A stretch of 64,000 nucleotides of DNA from an uncultured Gemmiger sp. GTDB lineage: Bacteria > Bacillota > Clostridia > Oscillospirales > Ruminococcaceae. The notes beneath the pieces are model-generated. The model made no database searches. It was not told the origin of the DNA and was given only the letters and a program-made list of their open reading frames with translations. The position numbers and the translations under genes are program-made. Location: contig CALXHR010000004.1 of NCBI GenBank assembly GCA_944388175.1, forward strand, positions 78,097 through 142,096, read 5' to 3'. Of this stretch, positions 46,649-55,329 are shown one piece after another. Numbering within the stretch: the first letter of the stretch is position 1; the number at the start of each line of letters is the position of its first letter.

Positions 46649-46684
46649 AATGCGGGCAGGTCTTGTGTTTTGCGGCCGCTGCGC

Positions 46685-47833
46685 TTACAACAGGCTGCGG
46701 TAGAGTTCCTTGATCTCCTCGACGCTGGTGTCGCGCGGGTTGCCGGGGCAGCAGGCGTCGGCAAAGGCGGACTCGGCCAAAAAGTCGATGTCCTCCTCTT
46801 TCAGGATGCCTTTGAGGTCGGTGGGGATGCCCACGTCGGCAGACAGCTGCTTGACGGCAGCAATGGTGGCGTCGGCGGCGTCGGCATCGCTCATGGCGTC
46901 AATGCCCGCAACGCCCATCGCCTTGCCGATGGCGCGGTAGCGGCCGCCGGCCACGCCCTTGTTGTAGGCAAGGCCGGTGGGCAGGATGATGGCGCAGGCC
47001 ACGCCGTGCGGGGTGTCGTACAGGGCAGACAGACCGTGCGCCATGCTGTGCACGATGCCCAGGCCGACGTTCGAGAAGCCCATGCCAGCGATGTACTGGC
47101 CCAGGGCCATGCCCTCGCGGCCGTCGGGGGTGTTCTGCACTGCGCCGCGCAGGTTCTCGCTGATCAGGCGGATGGCCTCGAGGTGGAACATATCCGAGAT
47201 GACACACGCGCCCTTGGTGATGTAGCCTTCGATGGCGTGGGTCAGGGCGTCCATGCCGGTGGCGGCGGTCAGGCCCTTGGGCATCGAAGCCATCATGTCG
47301 GGGTCGACGACGGCGATCTCGGGGATGTCGTTGGTGTCAACGCAGACGAACTTGCGCTTTTTCTCGACGTCGGTGATGACGTAGTTGATGGTGACCTCGG
47401 CCGCGGTGCCGGCGGTGGTGGGCACGGCGATGGTGAACACCGCGTGCTTTTTGGTGGGGGCGACGCCCTCGAGGCTGCGCACGTCGGCGAACTCGGGGTT
47501 GTTGGCGATGATGCCGATGGCCTTGGCGGTATCCATGGCCGAGCCGCCGCCGATGGCAATGATGCAGTCCGCGCCGGAAGCCTTGAACGCTTCGACGCCG
47601 TGCTGCACGTTCTCGATGGTGGGGTTGGCCTTGATGTCGGAGTAGACTTCATAGGGGTAGCTGGCGGCGTCCAGCAGGGCGGTGACCTTGCCGGTGACGC
47701 CGAACTTGATGAGGTCGGGGTCCGAGCAGACGAAGGCTTTTTTGTAGCCGCGGGCGTTGAGCTCGGGCAGGATGTTTTCGATGGCGCCATGGCCATGATA
47801 GGAAATGGTGTTGAGGACGATACGGCTTACCAT
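46685..47833 (-). CDS. fucO: Lactaldehyde reductase / iron-containing alcohol dehydrogenase
   Basis: It reduces L-lactaldehyde from rhamnose cleavage to 1,2-propanediol with NADH. The 382 residues belong to group III alcohol dehydrogenases: nucleotide site IAIGGGSAMDTAKAIG, PTTAGTAAEVT, and metal ligands in DALTHAIEGY, GIVHSMAHGL and YDTPHGVA. The ATG at 47833 follows AAGGAG. As the last gene of the rhamnose operon, a FucO function fits. Confidence 0.93.
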   Translation of the reverse strand: MVSRIVLNTISYHGHGAIENILPELNARGYKKAFVCSDPDLIKFGVTGKVTALLDAASYPYEVYSDIKANPTIENVQHGVEAFKASGADCIIAIGGGSAMDTAKAIGIIANNPEFADVRSLEGVAPTKKHAVFTIAVPTTAGTAAEVTINYVITDVEKKRKFVCVDTNDIPEIAVVDPDMMASMPKGLTAATGMDALTHAIEGYITKGACVISDMFHLEAIRLISENLRGAVQNTPDGREGMALGQYIAGMGFSNVGLGIVHSMAHGLSALYDTPHGVACAIILPTGLAYNKGVAGGRYRAIGKAMGVAGIDAMSDADAADATIAAVKQLSADVGIPTDLKGILKEEDIDFLAESAFADACCPGNPRDTSVEEIKELYRSLL

Positions 47834-47932
47834 AGGGCATTTCTCCTTTGTGTTGTTGTGCGGCACGGGCCGGGGCGCCCGCTGCCTTGTTACTTGTATC
47901 ATACCACGCCGGGGGCGGCGCAGGCAATGGAT

Positions 47933-48760
47933 TCAGTCCAAAAATTCCTCGTTGAGCTGGACGCCGAAGTCGCGGGCGATGGCGCGCAGGTCGTCGTCAC
48001 GGATGGTCTGGCGGATCAGCCCGCCGCCCATCGAGAGGACTTTGACGTAAATTTCGGCGCTCTTTTCAATGGTATGGGCGAGGCCGAACGTCGTGTCGTA
48101 GTCGGGGCCGGAAGCAAACAGCCCGTGCTGCGCCCAGACGGCAGCCTGGTAATGTTTCATCTTTTCGCTGGTGGCCATGGCGATGTCTGCGCCGCCGGGC
48201 ACCATCCAGGGGCAGACGCCGACGCCCTCGGGGAAGACGACGGGGCACTCGGTCGCGCTCTGCCACAAAGCGCGGCTGAAATCGCGGTCGGTCAGCGGCA
48301 GAATGTAGGTCAGCGCGATGACGTTGGTGGCGTGGCAGTGGTAGATGACGCGGTTGGCGCCGCCGGTGGCCGCCTTGCGCACGCTGTGGTTCATAAAATG
48401 GCTGGGGAACTCCGACGTCGGGCGCGCACCTTCGGCCAGGCCCCAGACGATGCGCCAGGCATCGCCCGTCTCGTTGATTTCGACGATGCCGATGCTGTGG
48501 AGGGGGTCCGGCTCGACATTGCGGAAGTATTTGCCCGAACCGGTGGTGATGAAATACTCGCCGGCGAGGTTGCCGGCCTGGACGCCCATCTGGACCCACT
48601 CGCGCGGGGTCTCGTCAAAATAGGGGCGGCAGGCGGCGACGTCGCCCTCGGTCATGCGGTAGGTCAGGTTGCCGCCGTTGCGCTCATGCCAGCCCTGCAG
48701 CCAGCCGTCGTTGCACATGCGGATAAAGCCTTTAACGCAGGGGACCTCGTAAATTTCCAT
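47933..48760 (-). CDS. rhaD: Rhamnulose-1-phosphate aldolase
   Basis: This zinc class II aldolase splits L-rhamnulose 1-phosphate into dihydroxyacetone phosphate and L-lactaldehyde. The 275 residues match the RhaD family: CNDGWLQGWHERNGGNLTYR, FITTGSGKYFRN (phosphate site), zinc ligands in IYHCHATN and VWAQHGLFASG. It is encoded between the isomerase and fucO genes in pathway order. AAAGGATGG lies ahead of the ATG. Confidence 0.95.
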   Translation of the reverse strand: MEIYEVPCVKGFIRMCNDGWLQGWHERNGGNLTYRMTEGDVAACRPYFDETPREWVQMGVQAGNLAGEYFITTGSGKYFRNVEPDPLHSIGIVEINETGDAWRIVWGLAEGARPTSEFPSHFMNHSVRKAATGGANRVIYHCHATNVIALTYILPLTDRDFSRALWQSATECPVVFPEGVGVCPWMVPGGADIAMATSEKMKHYQAAVWAQHGLFASGPDYDTTFGLAHTIEKSAEIYVKVLSMGGGLIRQTIRDDDLRAIARDFGVQLNEEFLD

Positions 48761-48796
48761 GGAAAAACCATCCTTTCGTTTTTCTGGTTTTGGCGG

Positions 48797-50224
48797 TCAG
48801 CGGGTGACGATCTCCACCGGCACGTTGAAGATTTTGGCGACTTTCAAGATCGTGTCGATATGGCGGCCGGGCGCGGCGGCCATGTGGTGGGTGGGGCCGG
48901 CCTCGCTCCAGCGGTTGCAGAATTCCCGCGCGCCGCAGGCAAAGCGGGTGCGCATGTTGGTATCGCCAAAGGTGAAGATGGGCCCGTCCTCGTTGACGCC
49001 CTCGGCCACGACGAACTTGAAATGGCCGTCCCGGTCCTGCGTGATGGCCAGGTAGGTCACAGGGCCAAGGTGGGGGTAGAACTGCGTCAGGTAGCCGCCG
49101 CCGGTCTTGCCGTGGAACACTGGCACGATCTTCATCGTCGGCTTTTGGGCCGAGATATCGGCATCGCCGGACCCCGAATGCCCGATGATGCAGATATCCT
49201 TGTCAAAGTCGATGGAGTACATCTCGGACAGCTGGCCCGCCCCGGCAATGGTCTTTAAGATGGACATCGCCATGGCCACCTTGATATCGCCCTCGACCGC
49301 GCAGGCCACGCTCTGCTTGATGAGCATCGAGAACGCGGGGATCAGCATGGAATCCAGCACGCCGGCCGCGCCCTTGGCAAAGCCGTCGTAGTGCGAAGCG
49401 ATGAAGCCGATGTGCTCCTGCTTGACCCATTCCTCAAACGCGACGACGTAGCGCGCCATATCCCAGACTTTTTCGACGGTGCCGCCGCCCTCGATCTCGA
49501 AGGTTTCCAAAATATCCTGCGCCTTGGCGCGGATGGCGGCTTCGTCGGTGATGTGGTCGGCGATGGCCCACATTTTCTCCCAGTCGAACTGCTTGGTGTA
49601 CAGCCACATGCGGTGGTAGAGGTTGGTCTCGTCGATGTACAGGTCCATCATGCCGGGGTAGGGCCGGCCGATCTGCGCGAGGTTCAAATCGCGGAAGCGG
49701 CGGCGCACCTGGGCGGCGCGGCACCAGCTTTCCAGTTCCGCCTGCACGGTGGCATCGCCGCCCTCCACCACGCCGGTGATGACGGCATGGCGCTTGCCGG
49801 CACGCTCGAGGTCGGCCACCATCTCGCCCACCGCGCCGCAGGCGTACAGTTCGCCCAGCCACTTGGCGGTGTCGGTATGCGCGTAATCGGGCGCACGCAG
49901 TTTCTGGACGTTGACCAGCACCACCGGCACGTCCAGGTCGCGCACGGCGGGCAGCATGTTGTAGCTGGTGGCGTAGGTCAGCAGCTGCAAAATGACGAGG
50001 TCGACGTCGGCGGCGCGGAACTTGTCGCCCGCGGCCTGGGCCAACTCCTTGGTGGTGACGATGCCGCCGTCGACGAGGTCGACGGTATCGGGCAGCGTCT
50101 TTTTGAAAGCGGCGTACTGGCCCTCAAACTCCGGCACCAGGCTGGGGAACTGCGGCAGGTACGCGCCCAGCGCGATGGCGAACACGCCCACGCGGGCTTT
50201 GGTTGGGATCAACGGCGTTGTCAT
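48797..50224 (-). CDS. L-fucose/L-arabinose isomerase family protein in the rhamnose operon
   Basis: This is a 475-residue sugar isomerase of the arabinose/fucose isomerase fold, not the RhaA TIM-barrel family. The N-terminus KARVGVFAIALGAYLPQFP, the segment VDLVILQLLTYATSYNMLP, and C-terminal metal or substrate-site candidates HSGSGDADIS, PVFHGKTGGGYLTQFYP and GPTHHMAAAPG support this. It is located exactly where a rhamnose isomerase gene is expected and its start overlaps the rhamnulokinase stop by 4 bp. I infer that it converts L-rhamnose to L-rhamnulose in this organism. Confidence 0.85.
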   Translation of the reverse strand: MTTPLIPTKARVGVFAIALGAYLPQFPSLVPEFEGQYAAFKKTLPDTVDLVDGGIVTTKELAQAAGDKFRAADVDLVILQLLTYATSYNMLPAVRDLDVPVVLVNVQKLRAPDYAHTDTAKWLGELYACGAVGEMVADLERAGKRHAVITGVVEGGDATVQAELESWCRAAQVRRRFRDLNLAQIGRPYPGMMDLYIDETNLYHRMWLYTKQFDWEKMWAIADHITDEAAIRAKAQDILETFEIEGGGTVEKVWDMARYVVAFEEWVKQEHIGFIASHYDGFAKGAAGVLDSMLIPAFSMLIKQSVACAVEGDIKVAMAMSILKTIAGAGQLSEMYSIDFDKDICIIGHSGSGDADISAQKPTMKIVPVFHGKTGGGYLTQFYPHLGPVTYLAITQDRDGHFKFVVAEGVNEDGPIFTFGDTNMRTRFACGAREFCNRWSEAGPTHHMAAAPGRHIDTILKVAKIFNVPVEIVTR

Positions 50225-51636
50225 TGCGGGTTTACCTCCTTGATCGTAAAACTGTTGCGGATGGCGTCGCGGGCGGCTTGCAGGCTGGCAAACGCGCCGG
50301 CGGCGAGGAACTGAACCATCAGGTTGCCCAGGGCCGTGCCCTCGGTGGGGCCGGCGCAGACCGGCAGGCCGGTGGCGTTGGCGGTCCTCTGGTTTAAGTA
50401 GTCGTCCTGGCTGCCGCCGCCCACGATGTTGACGCCGGTGTAGGTCTTGCCGGTCAGCGTTTGCAGCGTTTGCACGGCGCGGCGGTAGTCGTCGGCCAGC
50501 GAATTGTAAATGGTCTGCATCACCTCGCCGGTCGTCTGCGGGGCGGGGTACCCGGCGTCCACGCAGGCGGCCGTGACCTCGTCGATCATGCTCTTTGGCG
50601 CAAGGAAGCGGTCATCATCGGCGTCCACCAGGCCGGGGAAGTTGCTGCTCGCCCTGGCGGCGGCGATCAGTTCGGGGAAAGACGGGCGCGTGCCGGTTTT
50701 CTCGCCCAGTTCGCGCCGCACGCTCTGGATCATCCACAACCCCATGATGTTTTTGAGGTAGCGGTAGGTACCGCCGTAGCCGCCCTCGTTGGTAAAGTTG
50801 GCGGCGCAGCTTTCGGGCGTCGTGATGGGGGCGCGGTTTTCGACGCCCAGCAAACTCCAGGTGCCGCTGGAAAGCGTGACGGCGTTTTCGTCCCGCGCGG
50901 GCACCGCCAGGTAGGCCGAGCCGGTGTCGTGGGTGGCGGGCAAAACGACCGTGCAGTCAAAACCAACCTCGGCCTGCACGGCTGGCGTCAGGGTACCCAG
51001 CACGCTGCCCGGCATGCGGATGAGCTGGAAAATGCCCCGCGGCAGGCCCAGTTTGGCGATCAGTGCATCGTCCCAGTCGCGGCTGGCGGCCCCCACCAGC
51101 GCGGTGGTGGACGCGTTGGTGTACTCGTTGGCGGCAACGCCGGTCAGCTTGTAGTTGAGGTAGTCCGGCACCATCAAAAAGGTTTTGGCCGCGGCCAGCT
51201 GCTCGGGGTGCTCGCGCCCGAGCGCCGTGAGCTGGTAGGCCGTGTTGAACGGCTGGTACTGGATGCCGGTGCGGGCGTAGTGTTCGGCAAAGGGCAGCAG
51301 GCTTTCCAGCCGGTCGCGCTCGCCCGCCGTGCGCCCGTCACGGTAGGCGACGGTGTCGCCGAGCAGCTGCCCGGCTTCGTCCAGCAGCACAAAGTCGACG
51401 GCCCAAGTGTCGATGCCCAGCGTCGCGGGCGTGTACCCGGCTTCTTTGCAAGCCTTGAGCCCGTCTAAGACGTTCTGCCACAGGCGGTCCATCTCCCAGC
51501 AGAGGTGGCCGTTTTTCTCCACAAGGCGGTTTTCAAAGCGGTAGAGTTCTTTCAGGTGCATGCGGCCGTCCTGTACCCAGCCGACGATGTGCCGGCCGGA
51601 GGACGCGCCGATGTCGATGGCAAGATGGTAGGTCAA
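50221..51636 (-). CDS. rhaB: Rhamnulokinase
   Basis: This FGGY-family kinase phosphorylates L-rhamnulose at C1. The 471 residues show the ASKHA phosphate-1 motif LAIDIGASSGRHIVG, GIDTWAVDFVLLD with the catalytic Asp, VLPATHDTGSAYLAVP (RhaB hallmark) and GGGSQDDYLNQRTANATG. The start is a TTG at 51636 with GGGGGCG upstream; no ATG is better placed. First gene of the rhamnose operon, followed in order by isomerase, aldolase and lactaldehyde reductase. Confidence 0.95.
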   Translation of the reverse strand: MTYHLAIDIGASSGRHIVGWVQDGRMHLKELYRFENRLVEKNGHLCWEMDRLWQNVLDGLKACKEAGYTPATLGIDTWAVDFVLLDEAGQLLGDTVAYRDGRTAGERDRLESLLPFAEHYARTGIQYQPFNTAYQLTALGREHPEQLAAAKTFLMVPDYLNYKLTGVAANEYTNASTTALVGAASRDWDDALIAKLGLPRGIFQLIRMPGSVLGTLTPAVQAEVGFDCTVVLPATHDTGSAYLAVPARDENAVTLSSGTWSLLGVENRAPITTPESCAANFTNEGGYGGTYRYLKNIMGLWMIQSVRRELGEKTGTRPSFPELIAAARASSNFPGLVDADDDRFLAPKSMIDEVTAACVDAGYPAPQTTGEVMQTIYNSLADDYRRAVQTLQTLTGKTYTGVNIVGGGSQDDYLNQRTANATGLPVCAGPTEGTALGNLMVQFLAAGAFASLQAARDAIRNSFTIKEVNPQ

Positions 51637-51662
51637 AAGTCAACGCCCCCTTTTCTGCTTTT

Positions 51663-51671
51663 AGCATACCA
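51663..51671 (-). promoter_or_regulatory. Extended -10 promoter of the rhamnose operon
   Basis: On the minus strand TGGTATGCT is an extended -10 element, 27 bp before the rhaB start; the -35 region (TTATTT) falls in the tail of the araC terminator and is poor, as expected for an activator-dependent promoter. Confidence 0.5.
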
Positions 51672-51682
51672 GACCCGGCGGC

Positions 51683-51722
51683 AAAAAATAAGCGCGTGAT
51701 TTACAATAAAATCACGCGCTTA
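51683..51722 (-). terminator. Terminator between the araC-type gene and rhaB
   Basis: A 14-bp stem TAAGCGCGTGATTT/AAATCACGCGCTTA is followed on the minus strand by ATTTTTTG. Confidence 0.75.
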
Positions 51723-51738
51723 GTTAAGCAAAACAGCC

Positions 51739-52710
51739 CTATTTGTCATGGTTGCACAAACGGGCCCGGTATTCTTTTGGCGTTATGCCGAATTGCTTTT
51801 TGTACAGACTGTAAAAGTAGCTGGTCGTCTCGTACCCGACGGCTTCGGCCACGGCCTGCACGGGCAGGGCGGTGGTGCGCAGCAGCCGCTGCGCACGGTC
51901 CAGCCGTTTTTGCTGCAACAGCTCCTTGAACGTGCTGCCGGTGGCCTGGCGGACCAGCGCGCTGACATACGGCAGCGAGACGTGGTAGGTTTGCGCCACG
52001 CGGGTCAGGCTTGCGCCGCGGCAGTCGTCCTCGATCTCGCGCAAAGCGGCCAGCACCAGCGGGCTGCCCTGGCCGGGCTCGGGCGGGATCTCGATGCAGT
52101 CGGGGTGGTCCAGCAGGTCCAACAGCAGCAAGGCCATACGCAGCTGGTTGGCGCGGCGCGCGCCGGGCTCGTTTTGCAGCAGGCTCCAGACCATGCTCTC
52201 GACCAGGTTCTGCACCGGCAGCAGCCCGGCGGTGTGGCAGACCAGGTGGCTGATCTCGGCCCCGCCGCTTTGCAGCGTACCCAGCAAAAACCGCCCCAGC
52301 AGGTTGGAGGTACCGATGACCGAAAACGCAAAGTCAAAAAACTGCGGCAACACAATAAAGTTGACCGCCACGTCCCCGGCGTCCGCCCGCTGGATGGCGT
52401 GGCTGGCGCGCTGGTTCAAAAACAGCAGTTCCCCTGCGTGCAGGTGCACCGGCGTGCCGCCGATGAGGTGAGTGGTCTGCCCGGTACACATGTACATGAT
52501 CTCGACATAGTCGTGGCTGTGCCGCGGGAACGCCACAAACCGCGTGTGCGGCCGGATGGTGATGAGTTGCCCCTGCCGTAGCAGCTTGGCGGCTTCGACG
52601 GCAAAGCCGTGGCCGGTGGCGTACAGCGTGCGGTCCAGCGGCGCGCCGTCGCGCAGGGCGCGTTCCTCCGGCGTGATGCGCGAAAGTTCGCGCAAAAGTT
52701 CCTCTCTCAC
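51739..52710 (-). CDS. AraC-family regulator, probably of rhamnose use
   Basis: This is a 323-residue one-component regulator. The N-terminal cupin-like sensor (about 50-150) contains FVAFPRHSHDYVEIMYM and LHAGELLFLNQRASH; the C-terminal double HTH contains SLTRVAQTYHVSLPYVSALVRQATGS and AVAEAVGYETTSYFYSLYKKQFGITPKEYR. The GTG at 52710 is chosen because GGGGGG precedes it and upstream codons in the open frame would run through the divergent promoter. It lies directly upstream of the rha operon on the same strand but ends in its own terminator. Confidence 0.88.
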   Translation of the reverse strand: MREELLRELSRITPEERALRDGAPLDRTLYATGHGFAVEAAKLLRQGQLITIRPHTRFVAFPRHSHDYVEIMYMCTGQTTHLIGGTPVHLHAGELLFLNQRASHAIQRADAGDVAVNFIVLPQFFDFAFSVIGTSNLLGRFLLGTLQSGGAEISHLVCHTAGLLPVQNLVESMVWSLLQNEPGARRANQLRMALLLLDLLDHPDCIEIPPEPGQGSPLVLAALREIEDDCRGASLTRVAQTYHVSLPYVSALVRQATGSTFKELLQQKRLDRAQRLLRTTALPVQAVAEAVGYETTSYFYSLYKKQFGITPKEYRARLCNHDK

Positions 52711-52758
52711 GGCACACGCCCCCCTTCCCTGCCTATCATACACCCGCGCCCCTGCCCC

Positions 52759-52787
52759 TTGCAAGGGGCGGCCGGATGTGCTACGCT
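52759..52787 (+). promoter_or_regulatory. Promoter of the flavin-type oxidase gene
   Basis: TTGCAA (52759-52764), a 17-bp spacer and TACGCT (52782-52787) precede the gene by 32 bp. Confidence 0.55.
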
Positions 52788-52819
52788 GGAAAAAACCAAC
52801 AGGAAAGGATGCGTTTGCC

Positions 52820-53296
52820 ATGCGCCGCAACGACCGCGCGATCCCCGATTTTGCCGCCATGCTGGCGGTGGTGCGCCAGTGCGACTGCTGCCGCCTGGGG
52901 CTGGTAGAAAACGGGGAAGCCTACATTGTACCGCTGAATTTTGGCTGGGAAGCCGAGGGCGAGACGCTGACGCTGTATTTCCACGGCGCGGCCGAGGGGC
53001 GCAAGCTGGCGCTGCTGCGCCAAAACCCTGCCGTCAGTTTTGAGATGGACACCGCCCACCGCCTGCTGCCTGGCGCGACCGGCTGTGCGTACAGCTACGC
53101 CTACCGCTCCGTCATGGGGCGCGGCGTGGCCGAACTGCTTACGGACGACGCCGAAAAGCGCCACGGCCTGCAATGCGTGCTGGCCCACTGCGCCCGCCGC
53201 CGCGACCTGCCGCTGGACGCGCGCATGGTGCGCGAGACGGCGGTGATCCGCCTGCGGGTGACGGCCTGGACCGCCAAAGCCCACGAAGCGCCGTGA
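52820..53296 (+). CDS. Pyridoxamine 5'-phosphate oxidase-like (NimA-type) protein
   Basis: This is a 158-residue split-barrel flavin-binding protein. It begins MRRNDRAIPDFAAMLAVVRQC and has LGLVENGEAYIVPLNFGW, LYFHGAAEGRKLALLRQNPAVSFEMD, then a C-terminal YRSVMGRGVAELL, the arrangement of the NimA/PNPOx-related group that binds FMN and can reduce nitro compounds or act on heme. AGGAAAGG precedes the ATG. It is a single gene with its own promoter and terminator; the substrate is unknown. Confidence 0.88.
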   Translation: MRRNDRAIPDFAAMLAVVRQCDCCRLGLVENGEAYIVPLNFGWEAEGETLTLYFHGAAEGRKLALLRQNPAVSFEMDTAHRLLPGATGCAYSYAYRSVMGRGVAELLTDDAEKRHGLQCVLAHCARRRDLPLDARMVRETAVIRLRVTAWTAKAHEAP

Positions 53297-53316
53297 GCCA
53301 TCCGCAAACAACAGCG

Positions 53317-53346
53317 CCGCCCCCGGGACGAACGTCCCGGGGGCGG
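53317..53346. terminator. Terminator between oxidase and phosphatase genes
   Basis: A perfect 14-bp GC stem CCGCCCCCGGGACG and complement with a two-base centre lies between convergent genes and is followed by TTTG. Confidence 0.75.
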
Positions 53347-53352
53347 TTTGCG

Positions 53353-53808
53353 TCAAGGTTTGGTCACTGCGGCCAGCAGTGCGCGGCAGCCGCGGTCGAT
53401 ATCCTGCCAGGCGGCTTCAAAATCGCCGGTGTACCAGGGGTCGGCCACGGCGCGCGGGGTATCGGTGTAGCTCAACAGCAGACGCATCTTGCCCGCCGGG
53501 TCGCCGCCGCAGATGCGCCGCATACCGGCCAGGTTTTCCTCGTCCATCGCAACGAGCAGGTCGTACCGGTCGTAGTCGGCCCGCTGCAGCTGGCGCGCCG
53601 CGTGCCCGGCGCAGGTGATGCCGTGCTCGGCCAGTTTGCGCCGCGCCGGCGGGTAGACCGGGTTGCCGAGTTCCTCGGCGCTGGTGGCGGCCGAAGCAGC
53701 CGTGATGCGCGTTTGCAGCCCGCCCTCGCGCGCCAGCGCGCGCAGGCGGTACTCGGCCATGGGGCTGCGGCAGATGTTGCCGTGGCAAACAAACAGGATT
53801 TTTACCAT
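53353..53808 (-). CDS. Low-molecular-weight protein-tyrosine phosphatase
   Basis: This is a 151-residue cytoplasmic phosphatase. The P-loop is FVCHGNICRSPMAE, whose Cys-x5-Arg-Ser is the active site, and the general acid Asp lies in ADPWYTGDF. These enzymes commonly dephosphorylate capsule tyrosine kinases or arginine-phosphorylated proteins. The ATG at 53808 has GAGGAG ten bases upstream; thirteen more in-frame codons upstream lack a site. This is the last gene before the GC drop at the mobile element. Confidence 0.93.
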   Translation of the reverse strand: MVKILFVCHGNICRSPMAEYRLRALAREGGLQTRITAASAATSAEELGNPVYPPARRKLAEHGITCAGHAARQLQRADYDRYDLLVAMDEENLAGMRRICGGDPAGKMRLLLSYTDTPRAVADPWYTGDFEAAWQDIDRGCRALLAAVTKP

Positions 53809-53956
53809 CTTTTCAGAACTCCTCAAAAGCGCTTCATTTCGTTTCAAATTCCAAATATTATTTGGTGTATCGTTGCTTTTTCTTATGCTTCAAAGACCCG
53901 TTCCGGGAAGATATCTTTTCACATCTTCTCAGCGCTTCCCATGTTTTTCCCTGCAA

Positions 53957-53996
53957 CATTGGTAAATCGTTGGTAAATTCAAAAAATTTACCAACG
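53957..53996. repeat. Triplet of TTGGTAAAT sites at the element end
   Basis: Two direct copies (starting 53959 and 53970) and one inverted copy (53987-53995) of TTGGTAAAT lie just past the integrase stop. The last two form a 12-bp inverted repeat CGTTGGTAAATT/AATTTACCAACG. Their position suits integrase arm-binding sites. In the surrounding 53809-54003 no gene is seen. Confidence 0.5.
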
Positions 53997-54003
53997 GCCC
54001 TTT

Positions 54004-55203
54004 TCAGGCATGGGCCAGCCGAAGCAGTTCTCCCTTGGCATCTTCATAGCTCACATGGGTGTAAGTGTTGAGGGTAACGCTGATGTCCGCATGGCCCATG
54101 ATGTACTGCAGGGTCTTGGGATTCATCCCGGATTTTGCCATATTGGAACAGAAGGTGTGCCTGCACACATGGGGCGTTACCTTGGGCATGGGGATGCGGT
54201 AGATCCTGTTGTACTTCTCCACGATATGCTGCAGGTACTTTTCCCAGTGGAGCGCCACCATGGGCATGTCATTCTTGTCCAAAAACAGAAAACCCGCGTA
54301 TCCGTCCACCATCGGCTCTCCTTTCGGAGTCCGCCGGTTGGCAATGATCCGACGAAAACAGGAGGCCACGTCCGCCGTCATGGGAATATAGCGGATGCCG
54401 CGTTCTGTCTTGGGCTGCTGAATCACATACTCCATCTGCGACGTTCTCTGAAGCTGATGATCCACCTTGATACGCATCTCGGAAAATTCAATATCCTGCA
54501 TGGTCAGGCCGCAAAATTCCGAGACACGCAACCCTGTGTGAAAGAGGATGTAGATCCCATCGTAATATCTGCTGAAATGCTTATCCTCCTTGATGAATTG
54601 CAGCAGATCCCGTTCCTGCTTCCGGGTGATGGCCTCCCGGGTCACCGAATCATTGACGACCACCGAGGCCAGTTCAAACCCAAAGGGATTTTTGCGGAGC
54701 AGGTCATCGTCCACCGCCATCTGGAAAGCCGGTCGGAGAACGCCTCGGATGGAATGAATGGAACTGTACCCTTTACCGTCCACCTGCTGCAGTTTGATCA
54801 GCCATGCCTTCGCATCGGACAGGTGTACCCTGTCAATGCGCTGCCTGCCAAACGCTTCTTTTTTCAGGATGCCGATCACAGTCTTGTAACCTGCCGCTGT
54901 ATTATGGCGGACGCCGGTTTTCAGAGAAATATATTTCTCCACCAGTTCCAGCACCGTATAATCTCCGCCATTGGTCACAATGTGGTCGAACAGATCCGCC
55001 TCAATCCGCTTTTTCTTTTCTCTCAGAGAAAGTTCGGGCTTTTTCCCTTTGGGCATGGGATCGTTCTTATCCAGCCGCCAACTGTACACACTTTGCTCCT
55101 TGCCGTTTTCGTCAACGTAGCGATACCGATACCTCCCATCCTTGCGCTGATACTCGCCATCGCGCAAAATTCGATTTCGATTGTCACGTCTTTTTTCGCT
55201 CAT
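54004..55203 (-). CDS. int: Tyrosine recombinase, Tn916/Tn1549-type integrase
   Basis: This catalyses integration and excision of the element. The 399 residues begin MSEKRRDNRNRILRDGEYQR, as in Tn916-family integrases, with an AP2-like arm-binding domain (RYRYRYVDENGKEQSVYSW), a SAM-like core-binding domain, and a catalytic domain with Arg in FHTGLRVSEFCGL, the HVCRHTF box (His-x-x-Arg), His in MGHADI and the Tyr nucleophile in VTLNTYTHV. It lies at the element edge, with Xis immediately upstream. The ATG follows AAGGAGAG. Confidence 0.96.
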   Translation of the reverse strand: MSEKRRDNRNRILRDGEYQRKDGRYRYRYVDENGKEQSVYSWRLDKNDPMPKGKKPELSLREKKKRIEADLFDHIVTNGGDYTVLELVEKYISLKTGVRHNTAAGYKTVIGILKKEAFGRQRIDRVHLSDAKAWLIKLQQVDGKGYSSIHSIRGVLRPAFQMAVDDDLLRKNPFGFELASVVVNDSVTREAITRKQERDLLQFIKEDKHFSRYYDGIYILFHTGLRVSEFCGLTMQDIEFSEMRIKVDHQLQRTSQMEYVIQQPKTERGIRYIPMTADVASCFRRIIANRRTPKGEPMVDGYAGFLFLDKNDMPMVALHWEKYLQHIVEKYNRIYRIPMPKVTPHVCRHTFCSNMAKSGMNPKTLQYIMGHADISVTLNTYTHVSYEDAKGELLRLAHA

Positions 55204-55231
55204 GGAAATCTCTCCTTATAAAAAGAAAGGA

Positions 55232-55271
55232 GAGCCAGACTTGCACTCTTATCATAGCACAAGTTTGGCTC
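55232..55271. promoter_or_regulatory. Stem-loop between xis and int
   Basis: GAGCCAGACTTG (55232-55243) pairs with CAAGTTTGGCTC (55260-55271), one mismatch, loop 16. It overlies the leader of int and may attenuate read-through from xis. The rest of 55204-55329 shows no gene. Confidence 0.45.
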
Positions 55272-55329
55272 CCCGCATAGCTATGCCATAGGAAATCGGC
55301 AATCTGCCGTTGCCTCCTTGGAAAGGCTG

